This document shows, piece by piece, positions 15,495-26,372 of a DNA stretch of 37,235 nucleotides (within the stretch, counting starts at the first letter, position 1; each line of letters begins with the position of its first letter). The notes under the pieces are model-generated. The model had not been told where the DNA came from. It made no database searches and was given only the letters and a program-made list of their open reading frames with translations. This stretch comes from Defluviicoccus sp. (GTDB lineage: Bacteria; Pseudomonadota; Alphaproteobacteria; MPNO01). Position numbers and translations under genes: made by a program. The stretch covers positions 1 through 37,235 of the forward strand of contig JAPPIT010000018.1 of assembly GCA_028820505.1 (NCBI GenBank). The letters run 5' to 3'.

Positions 15495-16109
15495 ATGACC
15501 AAGCGCGTACGCTCGAAGTACAAGATCAACCGCAGGCTCCGGGTCAATCTCTGGGGCCGGCCGAAGAGCCCGGTCAACAAGCGGGACTACCCGCCCGGCG
15601 AGCACGGCCAGCGCCGCCGCAAGGTGTCGGATTTCGGCACCCAGCTTCAGGCCAAGCAAAAGCTGCGCGGCTATTACGGCAACATCACGGAAAAGCAGTT
15701 CCGCCGGCTCTACCACGAAGCCGTCAGGCGGCGCGGCGACACGGTCGAGAACCTCGTGGGACTGCTGGAGCAGAGGCTCGACGCCGTCGTCTACCGGCTC
15801 AAGTTCGTGCCCACCGTCTTCGCCGCGCGCCAGTTCATCAGCCACGGCCACGTGTCGGTCAACGGGCGCCGGGTGACGATCCCGTCCTTCCGAGTCCGGG
15901 TCGGCGACGAGATCGAGGTGCGGGAGCGCTCGCGCAACCTGGGGCTGGTGCTGGAGGCCATGGACTCGCCCGAGCGCGACGTGCCGGATTATTTCGAGGT
16001 CGACTACAACAAGATGGTCGGCCGGATGCTGCGGATCCCCCAGCTGGCGGAGATCCCCTACCCGGTCCAGATGGAACCCAACCTGGTCATCGAGTACTAC
16101 TCGCGGTAG
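15495..16109 (+). CDS. rpsD: 30S ribosomal protein S4
   Basis: A 204-residue S4, a primary 16S rRNA-binding protein that nucleates assembly of the 30S body. The N-terminal domain shows the family run [20 protein letters not shown] and [17 protein letters not shown]. The S4 RNA-binding domain (about 94-155) contains [20 protein letters not shown] and [11 protein letters not shown]. The N-terminus has no zinc cysteines, as in the cysteine-free form. The ATG at 15495 has AAGGA seven bases upstream. The gene is not next to rpsM-rpsK-rpoA, which is usual in alphaproteobacteria. The stop codon is followed at once by the direct repeat that bounds the element at 16110-16413. Confidence 0.98.
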   Translation: MTKRVRSKYKINRRLRVNLWGRPKSPVNKRDYPPGEHGQRRRKVSDFGTQLQAKQKLRGYYGNITEKQFRRLYHEAVRRRGDTVENLVGLLEQRLDAVVYRLKFVPTVFAARQFISHGHVSVNGRRVTIPSFRVRVGDEIEVRERSRNLGLVLEAMDSPERDVPDYFEVDYNKMVGRMLRIPQLAEIPYPVQMEPNLVIEYYSR

Positions 16110-16413
16110 CCCTTCGATAGGGCCTTATATCGACAACTTGACAGGCGCGAGGCCGACAGGCGTTCCGGGAAGCGCCGGGGCGTATCCGGTTCGTGGCGCA
16201 CCGTTCCTCCTCCGTCATGGTCGGCGAAGGCCGACCATCCACGAGTTTTTGCGGCGCTGGAAACGAAAAACAAATCGTGGATGGTCGGCCTTCGCCGACC
16301 ATGACGGGGGGAGGCTGGCGGTTCCCGCGCCCGCCGCAACAGGGCGGCGTTACTGGCGCCGACCCGCGTCCGGCGATCGGCTGTCAAGTAGTCGATATAA
16401 GCCCCCTTCGATA
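16110..16413. mobile_element. Possible MITE-like element with terminal inverted repeats and 10-bp flanking direct repeat
   Basis: The 10-mer CCCTTCGATA occurs directly before (16110-16119) and directly after (16404-16413) a 284-base segment. That segment is bounded by 23-base inverted repeats at 16122-16144 and 16381-16403, matching at 21 of 23 positions (shared core TTATATCGAC and ACTTGACAG). No transposase is inside; the interior carries the type-B hairpin pair. The layout fits a non-autonomous element that inserted into a type-C repeat and duplicated its target, since the flanking 10-mer is the first part of a type-C unit. It could instead be a chance composite of decayed repeats. Confidence 0.45.
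16212..16307. repeat. Type-B paired palindromic repeat, complete copy
   Basis: Perfect 33-base inverted arms at 16212-16244 and 16275-16307, with a 30-base A-rich loop. Each arm is itself a hairpin (GGTCGGC-GAAG-GCCGACC). The right arm matches bases 1-26 of the window. It lies inside the 391-base gene-free stretch between rpsD and grxD, all of which is made of repeats. Confidence 0.9.
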
Positions 16414-16493
16414 CGCGGCTTCGCCGCTACTCAGGGTGAGGCAATCCTCGAAGTTTCCTCATCCCGAGCAGGCGCGAAGCGCCGTATCGAGGG
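16404..16493. repeat. Type-C repeat pair
   Basis: The left unit (16404-16441) and the inverted right unit (16457-16493) are separated by 15 bases. Inner hairpins differ between units (GCGGCTTCGCCGC on the left, GGCGCGAAGCGCC on the right) but each is self-complementary. It lies directly downstream of grxD, eight bases from its stop codon, and may serve as a transcript end. Confidence 0.88.
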
Positions 16494-16500
16494 ACGCGCC

Positions 16501-16848
16501 CTATTCGGGATTGGCGAGCTGGATGTCGATCCCGCGGGTGGAGAACAGCTCCATCAGCTCGCCGGTCTCGTACATCTCGCGCACGATGTCGCAGCCGCCG
16601 ACGAACTCGCCCTTGACGTAGAGCTGGGGAATGGTGGGCCAGCTCGAGAAATGCTTGATCCCCTCGCGCAGCTCGGGGTCCTGCAGGACGTCGATGCCGC
16701 GGAACGGCACGCCGAGATTGCTGAGCGCCTGAACCACCATGGAGGAGAACCCGCATTGCGGGAAGACGGGCGTCCCCTTCATGAACAGCACGACGTCGGT
16801 TTCCCCGATGTCCTCGCGGATTCGTTCGAACACGGCGGGTTCGCTCAT
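16501..16848 (-). CDS. grxD: Monothiol glutaredoxin Grx4 family
   Basis: A 115-residue CGFS glutaredoxin. The active-site C32-G-F-S35 follows the VVLFMKGTP strand. WPTIPQLYVKGEFVGGCDI gives the cis-proline and glutathione-binding segment. Such proteins carry a [2Fe-2S] cluster bridged by glutathione, and pass clusters to targets or act with BolA proteins in iron sensing. AGGAG precedes the ATG at 16848. It is the last gene of the run purC-purS-purQ-rhomboid-purL-bolA-grxD, 26 bases after bolA. Adjacency to bolA is functionally meaningful, because the two proteins form heterocomplexes in many organisms. Confidence 0.95.
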   Translation of the reverse strand: MSEPAVFERIREDIGETDVVLFMKGTPVFPQCGFSSMVVQALSNLGVPFRGIDVLQDPELREGIKHFSSWPTIPQLYVKGEFVGGCDIVREMYETGELMELFSTRGIDIQLANPE

Positions 16849-16874
16849 CTCAGGCTCCTGTTGCGATCGATATG

Positions 16875-17108
16875 TCAGGCGTCGTCGGGAACCGCGGTCT
16901 GCAGCGCGAGCGCGTGAAGCTCGCCGCCCATCCGCCCCTGCAGCGCCCGGTAGACCATCTGGTGTTGCTGGACCCGGGTCTTGCCCCGGAAGGCCTCGGA
17001 GACGACATGCGCCGCGTAGTGGTCGCCGTCGCCCGCGAGGTCCTGGATGCTGACCACCGCGTCGGGAAGGCTTTCCTTGATCAGGCGCTCGATATCGCCC
17101 GGGTCCAT
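16875..17108 (-). CDS. BolA family protein (short, IbaG/BolA2-like)
   Basis: A 77-residue BolA-fold protein: a helix (DIERLIKESLPDA), two strands with GDGDHYAAHVVSEAF, the conserved helix ending RVQQHQMVYRAL, and the C-terminal ELHALALQT. The histidine in HALAL matches the invariant cluster-binding histidine of the family. A monothiol glutaredoxin partner follows. The ATG at 17108 is chosen because translation starts just before the first helix; the open frame extends upstream without homology. Its ribosome-binding site is weak, and it lies 37 bases after purL, so translation may depend on read-through from there. Confidence 0.92.
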   Translation of the reverse strand: MDPGDIERLIKESLPDAVVSIQDLAGDGDHYAAHVVSEAFRGKTRVQQHQMVYRALQGRMGGELHALALQTAVPDDA

Positions 17109-17145
17109 GGGCACGGCTGCGATCCTCGACTGTCTCTCCGCGGGG

Positions 17146-19313
<2,168 letters not shown>

Positions 19314-19317
<4 letters not shown>

Positions 19318-20075
19318 CGCCCGCGCCGGCCCCACGGCCCCCGCCGCGAGGCGAAGGAGATCGGCCGGCGTATGCGGGCGCCGGGCCGGCTGTCCCACAG
19401 CACGACGTGGGGCTGGCGGAAGAAGAAGATCAGCACGGCGCCCGCGACGAAACCGCCGACATGGGCCCACCAGGCGATGCCCGCGCCTTCGCTCCTGACG
19501 GTGAGCGCGTTGAGCACCTCGAGCCCGATCCAGCTCCCCAGCACGATAAGCGTGGGCAGTTTGATGGGAATGACGCCGAACAGGAGCCCCCAGATGCCGA
19601 CCTTGGGGTGGAGCACGAAATAGGCGCCGAGCACGCCGGCGATCGCCCCGCTCGCCCCCACCGTGGGTATCGTCGATCCGGGGACGCTGGCCGCGTGGGC
19701 GAGCCCGGCAATGACGCCGCAGAGGAGATAGAAGACGACGAACCGGCGATGGCCCATCGCGTCCTCCACATTGTCGCCGAACACCCAGAGGAACAGCATG
19801 TTGCCGATCAGGTGGAGCCAGCCGCCGTGCAGGAACATGCTGGTGAACAGCGTCACCGGCGACGGCACGACGGCCGCCTCCGCCGGCAGCGCCGCGTTCC
19901 CCCACAGCACCGCCGGGACGACGCCGTAACGGAAGAACGCGACCTCGTGCTCCCGCGAAGGCAGGCCGAGCTGCCACAGGAAGGTCAGCACGCAGGCCGC
20001 GATCAGGGCCATCGTGACGAAGTGGTAGCGGATCCAGATCCGCGGGTTCTCGTCATTGATGGGAACGAACGCCAT
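19314..20075 (-). CDS. Rhomboid family intramembrane serine protease
   Basis: A 253-residue rhomboid with about six membrane helices. The catalytic pair is S142 (VGASGAIAG) and H205 (WWAHVGGF). The oxyanion residues H88 and N92 appear in [11 protein letters not shown], so it looks active. The start follows the purQ stop by one base, and the stop overlaps the purL start by four bases, so its translation is tied to both. The final 25 residues are Arg-rich and cytosolic. A protease gene within a purine operon has no evident biosynthetic role; it may simply use the promoter, or it may respond to growth state. Confidence 0.93.
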
Positions 20076-20076
20076 G

Positions 20077-20742
20077 TCAGGCGGCGAGGCTGTCGGCCAG
20101 ACCCTCGAACAGCGCGCGGCCGTCGGTGCCGCCGAGGACGGAATCGGCGGCGCGTTCGGGGTGCGGCATCAGGCCGAGGATGCGGCGGGCGGGGTCGAGA
20201 ATGCCGGCGATCGCGGCGGTCGAGCCGTTGGGGTTCTCCCGGTAGCGGAAGGCGACCAGCCCCTCCCCTTCGAGCCGGGCGACGGTCTCGCCGTCGGCGA
20301 CGTAGTTCCCGTCGTTGTGGGCGACCGGCATGGTCACGGTCGCGCCGGCCCGGTAGCGGCGGGTGAAGATCGTGTCGTCGCGCTCGACGGAGAGCGCCAC
20401 GTCCCGGCAGATGAAGCGCAGGCCGGCGTTCCGCATCAGCGCGCCGGGGAGCAGCCCCGCCTCGGTCAGCACCTGGAATCCGTTGCAGATGCCGAGCACG
20501 GCGACGCCCGCGCGCGCCTTCGCCGCAACTTCGCGCATGACCGGCGAATGCGCCGCCATCGCGCCGGAGCGCAGATAGTCGCCATAGGCGAAGCCGCCCG
20601 GGATCACGATCAGGTCGACCGGGGGCAGCGCGGCCTCGCCGTGCCACACCATCGCCGGCGCCCGCCCCGTCGCCGCCTCGACCGCCACCGCGCTGTCGCG
20701 GTCGCAGTTGGAGCCGGGGAAGACGATGACGGCGGTCTTCAT
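20077..20742 (-). CDS. purQ: Phosphoribosylformylglycinamidine synthase subunit PurQ
   Basis: A 221-residue class-I glutamine amidotransferase that frees ammonia for PurL. The catalytic triad is C86 (GICNGFQ), H194 and E196 (MPHPERA). The N-terminal [12 protein letters not shown] and [13 protein letters not shown] are PurQ signatures. The ATG at 20742 lies 40 bases after the purS stop. The TGA is one base from the rhomboid start. Confidence 0.97.
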   Translation of the reverse strand: MKTAVIVFPGSNCDRDSAVAVEAATGRAPAMVWHGEAALPPVDLIVIPGGFAYGDYLRSGAMAAHSPVMREVAAKARAGVAVLGICNGFQVLTEAGLLPGALMRNAGLRFICRDVALSVERDDTIFTRRYRAGATVTMPVAHNDGNYVADGETVARLEGEGLVAFRYRENPNGSTAAIAGILDPARRILGLMPHPERAADSVLGGTDGRALFEGLADSLAA

Positions 20743-20782
20743 GCCGCCGGTGCGACGAGCGGTTGCATGGCGTTGGCGCGCG

Positions 20783-21025
20783 TCATCCCGTCAGGTCGAT
20801 CTCGTAGTCCTCGATCACCGTGTTGGCGAGCAGGCGCTCGCACATCTCCCGGAGGCTCTCCCGGGCGCGGCCGGGGTCGGTCTCGGCGAGCTCGATGTCG
20901 ATCACCTTGCCCTGGCGGACCTCGCCCACGCCCGCGAAGCCGAGCGCCGCGAGCGCCTGGCCGACCGCTTTCCCCTGCGGGTCGAGCACGCCGTGCTTGA
21001 GCGTGATATGGATCCGCGCCCTCAC
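20783..21025 (-). CDS. purS: Phosphoribosylformylglycinamidine synthase subunit PurS
   Basis: An 80-residue protein that joins PurL and PurQ in the FGAM synthase complex. It shows the family pattern I-H-I-T-L-K[11 protein letters not shown] near the N-terminus, then VRQGK and [14 protein letters not shown]. The start is a GTG at 21025, six bases after the purC stop, which suggests coupling to purC. Confidence 0.96.
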   Translation of the reverse strand: MRARIHITLKHGVLDPQGKAVGQALAALGFAGVGEVRQGKVIDIELAETDPGRARESLREMCERLLANTVIEDYEIDLTG

Positions 21026-21031
21026 CGGGCG

Positions 21032-21796
21032 CTATTGCATCACCGCCGGGCCCTTCAGGTCGCCGGGGGCGCTTTCGGGCAGGATGCCGAGACGGCGCGC
21101 GACCTCCTGATAGGCCTCCTCGACGCCGCCGAGATCGCGCCGGAAGCGGTCCTTGTCCATCTTCTCGTTGGTCTTGAGATCCCACAGCCGGCAATTGTCG
21201 GGGCTGATCTCGTCGGCGAGCACGATGCGCATCTCGTCGTTGTTCCAGAGCCGCCCGTATTCCAGCTTGAAATCGACCAGCCGGATTCCGACCGTGACCA
21301 GCAGCCCGGTGAGAAAGTCGTTCACCCGGAGCGACATGTGCATGATCTCGTCGAGCTCCTGCGGCGTCGACCAGCCGAACGCGGTGATGTGCTCCTCGGC
21401 GACCAGCGGATCGTTGAGATCGTCGGCCTTGTAGTAGTACTCGACGATCGAGCGCGGCAGCGGCGTTCCCTCGGCGATGCCGAACCGCTCGCATATCGAG
21501 CCGGCGGCGACGTTGCGCACGACGATCTCGACCGGAATGATCTCGACCTCGCGAATCAGCTGCTCGCGCATGTTGAGCCGCCGCACGAAATGGGTCGGGA
21601 TCCCGATCTCGGCGAGCTTGAGCATCAGGTACTCGGAGATGCGGTTGTTCAGGACGCCCTTGCCGGTGATCGTCCCCGTCTTGGCGTTGTTGAACGCGCT
21701 GGCGTCGTCCTTGAAGTACTGGACGAGGGTCCCGGGCTCCGGCCCTTCGAAAAGGACCTTGGCCTTGCCCTCGTATATCCGTCTGCGGCGGGCCAT
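21032..21796 (-). CDS. purC: SAICAR synthase (phosphoribosylaminoimidazolesuccinocarboxamide synthase)
   Basis: A 254-residue PurC, which joins aspartate to CAIR with ATP in purine synthesis. Visible motifs are the start IYEGKAK (nucleotide-binding beta-hairpin), DDASAFN, the substrate segment [16 protein letters not shown], and [10 protein letters not shown] with [14 protein letters not shown]. It is the first gene of the cluster; a promoter is visible at 21854-21882. The ATG at 21796 gives the usual N-terminus, though the ribosome-binding site is weak. Confidence 0.97.
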   Translation of the reverse strand: MARRRRIYEGKAKVLFEGPEPGTLVQYFKDDASAFNNAKTGTITGKGVLNNRISEYLMLKLAEIGIPTHFVRRLNMREQLIREVEIIPVEIVVRNVAAGSICERFGIAEGTPLPRSIVEYYYKADDLNDPLVAEEHITAFGWSTPQELDEIMHMSLRVNDFLTGLLVTVGIRLVDFKLEYGRLWNNDEMRIVLADEISPDNCRLWDLKTNEKMDKDRFRRDLGGVEEAYQEVARRLGILPESAPGDLKGPAVMQ

Positions 21797-21853
21797 GGGA
21801 TGCGACTCGAATCCAGGGGAAAGGGTGCGGCGCCCGCGGGCGACCGTGCCCTG

Positions 21854-21882
21854 CATATAACAACTTGTCGGGTCGCGGACAA
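21854..21882 (-). promoter_or_regulatory. Sigma-70-type promoter for the purC operon
   Basis: On the minus strand TTGTCC (21882-21877), a 17-base spacer, then TATATG (21859-21854), about 58 bases before the purC start. It lies in the 125-base gap after the NRDE gene, so the pur genes need not depend on read-through. I see no clear purine riboswitch or PurR-type palindrome. Confidence 0.55.
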
Positions 21883-21921
21883 TGGCGGCGATCGGTCCGT
21901 GAGGCGAATCCGGCGGGCCCG

Positions 21922-22680
21922 TCACTCGACCGGCAGGTAGGGCGCTTCGTCCGGCCGGCCGGAGGCGAAGAGGAATACCGCCTTGCCGCCCGCGACATGC
22001 GCCGCCGCGAGGCCGATCAGCGAGCTCGACAGGGTGCCGAACGGAGAATCGGTCGCCACGTTCATGGCCTCCCCCGGGCCGGTTCCGGGCAGGCTGTCGC
22101 GCGAAGCGAGTATCCGGGTCCAGGACTCCCAGTCGCCGGACGCCGGATCGGGCGGCGCGGCGGCGCGGAAACGCGGCAGGTAGAGCCGGGTGCGTGCCGA
22201 CCCCGCCGTGTCGTTCGGGTCGTGGGCGGTGATCATGGAGAGACCTTCGCCGATCTCGTGCAGCGCGGGCCTGCCGTCGCCGTCGGCGCCGAAGCCCCGC
22301 AGCCACCAGGCGTCCCGGTTGTCGGCGACGACGAGGTTGAAGCTCCGGTAGCTGCGCCCGTCGAGATGCGAGAGCGCACCCGCCGCCGCGACCGCATCCG
22401 CGTGGTCGAGGGCTTCCAGCACCAGCTCGCCGCGCGACCGCAGCCTTGGATCGGGGCCGAGCGAGTCGGGCCGGTTGAGGATGCCCGCGACCACGCCGCG
22501 ATCATTGAGCCCGAGCCAGGTGCCCCCTGCCAGCTCGTCCATCCCCGCGACGACTTCCGGGCGGTCCGGCCAGTGCCGGCCGGGCGGGCGCCACGGCCGT
22601 TCCGCGTTCTCGTCCCGGTTGGCCGCGATCAGCACCGGCCAGTCGTGGCCGGGCCTTCTCAGTATGACGAGCGTGCACAT
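21922..22680 (-). CDS. NRDE family protein (TANGO2-like)
   Basis: A 252-residue protein with the hallmark N21-R22-D23-E24 and a cysteine directly after the initiator Met (MCTLVIL). This arrangement recalls N-terminal nucleophile hydrolases. The eukaryotic relative TANGO2 is linked to lipid and haem handling; bacterial roles are not settled. Other family features are [19 protein letters not shown] and the C-terminal GTLSSSLI. The ATG at 22680 is chosen because it puts Cys at position 2. It is divergent from the ATPase zeta gene with 96 bases between them. Confidence 0.9.
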   Translation of the reverse strand: MCTLVILRRPGHDWPVLIAANRDENAERPWRPPGRHWPDRPEVVAGMDELAGGTWLGLNDRGVVAGILNRPDSLGPDPRLRSRGELVLEALDHADAVAAAGALSHLDGRSYRSFNLVVADNRDAWWLRGFGADGDGRPALHEIGEGLSMITAHDPNDTAGSARTRLYLPRFRAAAPPDPASGDWESWTRILASRDSLPGTGPGEAMNVATDSPFGTLSSSLIGLAAAHVAGGKAVFLFASGRPDEAPYLPVE

Positions 22681-22696
22681 CGGTCCATGCGGGTCG

Positions 22697-22726
22697 TTGC
22701 GGGCGGCGGGGAGGCCACTATATAAG
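22697..22726 (+). promoter_or_regulatory. Probable promoter for the ATPase zeta gene
   Basis: TTGCGG (22697-22702) lies 16 bases before TATATA (22719-22724), with TATAAG overlapping it at 22721-22726. It is the only AT-rich patch in the divergent gap and is about 50 bases before the start codon at 22777. Confidence 0.45.
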
Positions 22727-22776
22727 GCGGGTCGGCCCTCCGGGGCCGGGATTCCGGTCCGAGAGGAGAGAGGGCG

Positions 22777-23094
22777 ATGACCAGCTTCGAAGAGCGCGAG
22801 AAGGGCTACGAGGCCAAGTTCAAGCATGATCAGGAGTTCCAGTTCAAGGCCACCGCCCGGCGCAACAAGCTGCTCGGCCTCTGGGCCGCCGAAAAGCTCG
22901 GGCTCTCGGGCGGCGACGCGGACGTCTACGCCAAGGAGGTGGTGATCGCCGATTTCGAGGAGCCCGGCGACGAGGACGTGGTCCGCAAGGTGGCCGGCGA
23001 CCTCGACGGCAAGGGCGTCACCGCCGAGGACGTGCGCCGCGAGATGGAGCGCCTGATGTCCGTCGCCGCGGAGCAGGTCGCGAGCGAGAGCTAA
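22777..23094 (+). CDS. ATPase inhibitor subunit zeta (DUF1476)
   Basis: A 105-residue helical protein of the alphaproteobacterial zeta family, which in Paracoccus-type F1FO-ATP synthases inserts its N-terminus into F1 and blocks ATP hydrolysis. The N-terminal inhibitory segment (FEEREKGYEAKFKHDQEFQFKA, split as residues 4-25), the RRNKLLGLWAAEKLGL helix and the four-helix pattern with DVRREMERLM are family-typical. GAGAGGAGAGAGGG gives a good ribosome-binding site. The gene is alone, between the NRDE gene and a type-C repeat; ATP synthase genes are not in the window. It is a strong marker for Alphaproteobacteria. Confidence 0.95.
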   Translation: MTSFEEREKGYEAKFKHDQEFQFKATARRNKLLGLWAAEKLGLSGGDADVYAKEVVIADFEEPGDEDVVRKVAGDLDGKGVTAEDVRREMERLMSVAAEQVASES

Positions 23095-23151
23095 GGCCTG
23101 GCCGGTTCGATGTAAGGCGGTGCGGCCGCGCCCAGCCTGAAGCGTTGCGTG

Positions 23152-23254
23152 CCCTTCGATACGGCGCTTCGCGCCTACTCAGGGTGAGGATAGTGTTGGG
23201 TTCGGCCAGTAATGTTCCCTCATCCCGAGTAGGCGCGAAGCGCCGTATCGAGGG
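23152..23254. repeat. Type-C repeat pair
   Basis: The left unit is 23152-23189 and the inverted right unit 23218-23254, with a 28-base loop. Here the inner hairpins of both units share the sequence GGCGCTTCGCGCC or its complement, so the two arms can also pair with each other. It lies between the convergent ATPase zeta and purB genes and may end both transcripts. Confidence 0.9.
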
Positions 23255-23275
23255 ACGGGCCACGGGGCGAGTTGC

Positions 23276-24589
23276 TCAATCGGACACACCCTGTCCCGCC
23301 CCGAAGACGCGGTCGAAGATCGTGTCGACGTGGGCGAGGTGGTAGTCGAGGTCGAACAGCCCGGCGAGCGCGTCCTTGTCCAGCAGCCGCGTCACCTCGG
23401 CATCCCCCTGTAGCAGCGCCAGGAAATCGCTACCGTCCTCCCAGACGGCCATCGCGTTGCGCTGAACGGCGGCGTAGGCGTCCTCGCGCGACATCCCGGC
23501 GTCGACGAGCGCCAGCAGCACGCGCTGCGAGTGGATGAGGCCGCCGAGCGCGTCCAGGTTCTCGCGCATGCGCCCGGGATAGACCACCAGCCGGTCGATG
23601 ACGCCCGCGAGCCGGGCGAGCGCGAAGTCGAGCGTCACCGTCGCGTCCGGCGCGATCATCCGCTCCACCGATGAGTGCGAGATGTCGCGCTCGTGCCACA
23701 GGACGACGTTCTCCAGTGCTGGCGTGACGTGGGACCGCACGATGCGGGCCAGCCCGGTGAGGTTCTCGGTCAATACCGGGTTGCGCTTGTGAGGCATCGC
23801 GGACGAGCCCTTCTGGCCCGGCGCGAAATACTCCTCGGCCTCGCGCAGCTCGGTCCGCTGGAGGTGGCGGATCTCGGTCGCGAGGCGCTCGACGGCGGAC
23901 GCGACAAGGCCGAGCGCCGCGAAGAACGCCGCGTGCCGGTCGCGCGGTATGATCTGGGTGGAGACCGGCTCGACCGCGAGCCCGAGCTTCTCCGCCACAT
24001 GCGCCTCGACGCGCGGATCGACGTTGGCGAACGTGCCGACGGCGCCGGAGATCGCGCAGGTCGCGATTTCGGCCCGCGCGGCGGCGAGGCGGTCCCGGTT
24101 GCGCGCGAACTCGGCATAGTGCCCGGCGAGCTTGAGACCGAAGGTGGTGGGCTCGGCGTGGATTCCGTGGCTCCGCCCGATGCAGGGGGTCCGTTTGTAT
24201 TCCCGGGCGCGGCGTTCGAGCGCTTCCATCACCGCCCCGATGCCGGCGTCGAGCAGGTCGGCGGCGCGGGTCAGCTGGACGGCGAGGCAGGTGTCCAGCA
24301 CGTCCGAGGACGTCATCCCCTGGTGGACGAAGCGCGCCTCGGGCCCGACATGCTCGGCGAGGTCGGTGAGGAAGGCGATCACGTCGTGGCGGGTCTCGCG
24401 CTCGATCTCCTCGATCCGCCCGACGTCGAAGGCGCCGCGCTCCCAGACGGCCTCGGCGGCCGATTTCGGGACGAGCCCGAGCGCCGCCTGCGCGTCGCAG
24501 GCATGGGCCTCGATCTCGAACCAGATGCGGAACCTGGTCTCGGGCGCCCAGAGCGCCGCCATCTCTTCTCTCGAATAGCGCGGGATCAT
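23276..24589 (-). CDS. purB: Adenylosuccinate lyase
   Basis: A 437-residue PurB of the fumarase/aspartase superfamily. It acts twice in purine synthesis, releasing fumarate from SAICAR and from adenylosuccinate. The flexible signature loop GSSAMPHKRNP (261-271) carries the catalytic serine, and H141 (GRSHGIHAEP) is the family acid/base histidine region. VHQGMTSSDVLDT (88-100) gives the substrate-binding segment. The ATG at 24589 matches the family start MIPRYSREEM. It is on the same strand as the purC cluster but separated by the zeta and NRDE genes, so it is probably expressed separately. Confidence 0.97.
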   Translation of the reverse strand: MIPRYSREEMAALWAPETRFRIWFEIEAHACDAQAALGLVPKSAAEAVWERGAFDVGRIEEIERETRHDVIAFLTDLAEHVGPEARFVHQGMTSSDVLDTCLAVQLTRAADLLDAGIGAVMEALERRAREYKRTPCIGRSHGIHAEPTTFGLKLAGHYAEFARNRDRLAAARAEIATCAISGAVGTFANVDPRVEAHVAEKLGLAVEPVSTQIIPRDRHAAFFAALGLVASAVERLATEIRHLQRTELREAEEYFAPGQKGSSAMPHKRNPVLTENLTGLARIVRSHVTPALENVVLWHERDISHSSVERMIAPDATVTLDFALARLAGVIDRLVVYPGRMRENLDALGGLIHSQRVLLALVDAGMSREDAYAAVQRNAMAVWEDGSDFLALLQGDAEVTRLLDKDALAGLFDLDYHLAHVDTIFDRVFGAGQGVSD

Positions 24590-24656
24590 CGAGCTCTTGC
24601 CCCGGTCTGCCGGCGCGGAGGGGTTTAGCAGATGAATCGGGCGATAGGAACGCGGC

Positions 24657-25862
24657 TCACCGGCCGGGGCGGACGACCGTGAGGTAGATCGGGATCGGGC
24701 AGAGCGACACGACGCCGATCGCGATCGTCATCGGAAGCTGGGTGCCGTCGGCGAAATGCCCGACCAGCAGCCCGGTCAGCACGCTGAACGACAGCTGGAC
24801 GAAGCCGAGCGCCGAGGACGCCGTGCCGGCGATGTCGGGAAAGATCGACATGGCGGCGGCCTGACCGGCGGGAACGATGAAGCTGAAGGCGAACATGAAG
24901 GCCGCCATCGGCAGGACGATCGCCCAGGCCGTGTCGACCGCGCCGAGGCCCAGCCCGGCCATGACCGCGCCGGCGCAGGCCATCATGGTCCCGCCGGTCA
25001 GGATCATGCCGCGGATCGACCGGCGTCCCACCAGGCGCGCCGACAGCCAGCTGCCGCACACATAGGCCATCATGCAGCCGGCGAAGAGATAGCCGTAACT
25101 CTCGACCGAAACGCCGATGTGGTTGATCAGGCTCGTCGCGGACGCGGCCAGAAAGGCGAACAGCCCGCAGTAACAGGCGCTGAGCATCAGCATGTAGCCC
25201 GCGAAATCCCGGCTGCCGAGGATCCGCGCATAGGTGCGCACCAGCGGGCCGGGGCGGAGCGCGTCGAGCCGGCGTTCGGGCGCCGTCTCGCCCAGCGCGC
25301 GCCAGGCGATCGCCAAGGCCAGCAATCCGTAGACCGCGAGGAACCAGTAGACGGCGCGCCAGCCCAGCCCGACCGTGAGATGCGCGCCAAGGATGGGGCC
25401 CACGATCGGCGCGAACCCGTACATCATCATGACATAGGCCAGCATCTTCGCCGCTTCTTCGCGATCGAACAGGTCGCGGACGATCGCCCGCCCCAGGACC
25501 GAAGCGGCGCACCCGGCGAGACCCTGGACGAAGCGGAGCGCGATGAAAGACTCGATCGACGCGGACAGCGCACAGCCGGCGGCGGCCGCCACGAAGACGA
25601 CGAATGCGACGAGCAGGACCGGGCGCCGGCCGAAACGGTCGGAGACGGGACCGTAGAACAGTTGGCCCGCGGCGATGCCCGCCATGAAGATGCTGAGGCT
25701 GAGCTGGATCGTGCCGTCGGAGACCCGCAGATCCGCCGCGGCGAGCGGCATCGACGGCAGGGTCGAATCCACCGACAGCGGCAGCGACGCCATCAGCAGG
25801 CCGAGCAGCAGCGCGGTGGCGAGGAATCCGAGCCGGTGGCTAGCGCGCGCGGACCCGCTCAC
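24657..25862 (-). CDS. MFS transporter, Bcr/CflA drug-efflux type
   Basis: A 401-residue inner-membrane protein with about twelve hydrophobic helices. The first inter-helix loop has the MFS motif GPVSDRFGRRPVLL, and D32-S-T-L-P (in VDSTLPSMP) in helix 1 is typical of the Bcr/CflA branch, which exports drugs and small acids with proton antiport. The GTG start at 25862 overlaps the stop of marR as GTGA, so it is translationally coupled to its likely regulator. In this context it may export the substrate or a toxic intermediate of the divergent catabolic operon (inference). Confidence 0.9.
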   Translation of the reverse strand: MSGSARASHRLGFLATALLLGLLMASLPLSVDSTLPSMPLAAADLRVSDGTIQLSLSIFMAGIAAGQLFYGPVSDRFGRRPVLLVAFVVFVAAAAGCALSASIESFIALRFVQGLAGCAASVLGRAIVRDLFDREEAAKMLAYVMMMYGFAPIVGPILGAHLTVGLGWRAVYWFLAVYGLLALAIAWRALGETAPERRLDALRPGPLVRTYARILGSRDFAGYMLMLSACYCGLFAFLAASATSLINHIGVSVESYGYLFAGCMMAYVCGSWLSARLVGRRSIRGMILTGGTMMACAGAVMAGLGLGAVDTAWAIVLPMAAFMFAFSFIVPAGQAAAMSIFPDIAGTASSALGFVQLSFSVLTGLLVGHFADGTQLPMTIAIGVVSLCPIPIYLTVVRPGR

Positions 25863-26317
25863 GCACCGTTCTCGCCGTCCGCCGTCATGTTGCCGCGCAG
25901 ATCGCGCAGCAGGCGCTTGAGCTCCTCCTGTTCGGCGTCGGAAAGGCCCGCGATCCCCTGGCGGTTGATCGCGGCGACCTCCGGCATCACGAGGTCGTAG
26001 ATGCGCCTCCCCTCGGGCGTGAGGAACACGTTGATCTTGCGCCCGTCATGCTCGTTGTGCGCCCGCCGGACGAAACCGCGCTCCTCCAGCCGGTTGACCG
26101 CCGCGACCGTGGTCGAGCCCTTCATGCGGACGCGTTCGGAGAGCTGGCGCTGGGTCAGCCCGTCCTCCTCCCACAGCGCGCGCAGGAACGGCCACAGCCC
26201 GAACGTCACGCCGTGCCGGGCGATCCGCTTCGAAAATCTGGTGGTGAACGCCCTGGTGGTGTCCCAGAGCAAAAAGCCCACGGTTTCCTCGGGCGCCAAT
26301 TGGTCGTCGGGCGGCAT
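25859..26317 (-). CDS. MarR-family transcriptional regulator
   Basis: A 152-residue MarR-type dimeric repressor. The winged helix-turn-helix (about 35-100) includes LTQRQLSERVRMKGSTTVAAVNRL, written here as residues 54-77, and the wing with D91-G-R-K. Many MarR proteins release DNA on binding aromatic acids or their CoA esters. The ATG at 26317 fits the family length; there is no clear Shine-Dalgarno, so translation may begin from a leaderless or short-leader message. It diverges from the crotonase-led operon and is coupled to the efflux gene. A TTAG-N4-CTAA palindrome in the shared 120-base gap is the likely operator. Confidence 0.92.
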   Translation of the reverse strand: MPPDDQLAPEETVGFLLWDTTRAFTTRFSKRIARHGVTFGLWPFLRALWEEDGLTQRQLSERVRMKGSTTVAAVNRLEERGFVRRAHNEHDGRKINVFLTPEGRRIYDLVMPEVAAINRQGIAGLSDAEQEELKRLLRDLRGNMTADGENGA

Positions 26318-26372
26318 GGCGGCTAAGATAATACGTCGCGGGCGGGGTAAACAGGCGGGGCCGGCGGTCGCG

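Noticed and set aside
16138-16917. Small proteins encoded between rpsD and grxD
   Set aside because: The frames run through palindromic repeats and antisense to grxD; their translations are repeat-derived.
21797-21921. Purine riboswitch or PurR box before purC
   Set aside because: No conserved aptamer core or PurR-type palindrome could be made out; only a promoter-like pair of hexamers is visible.
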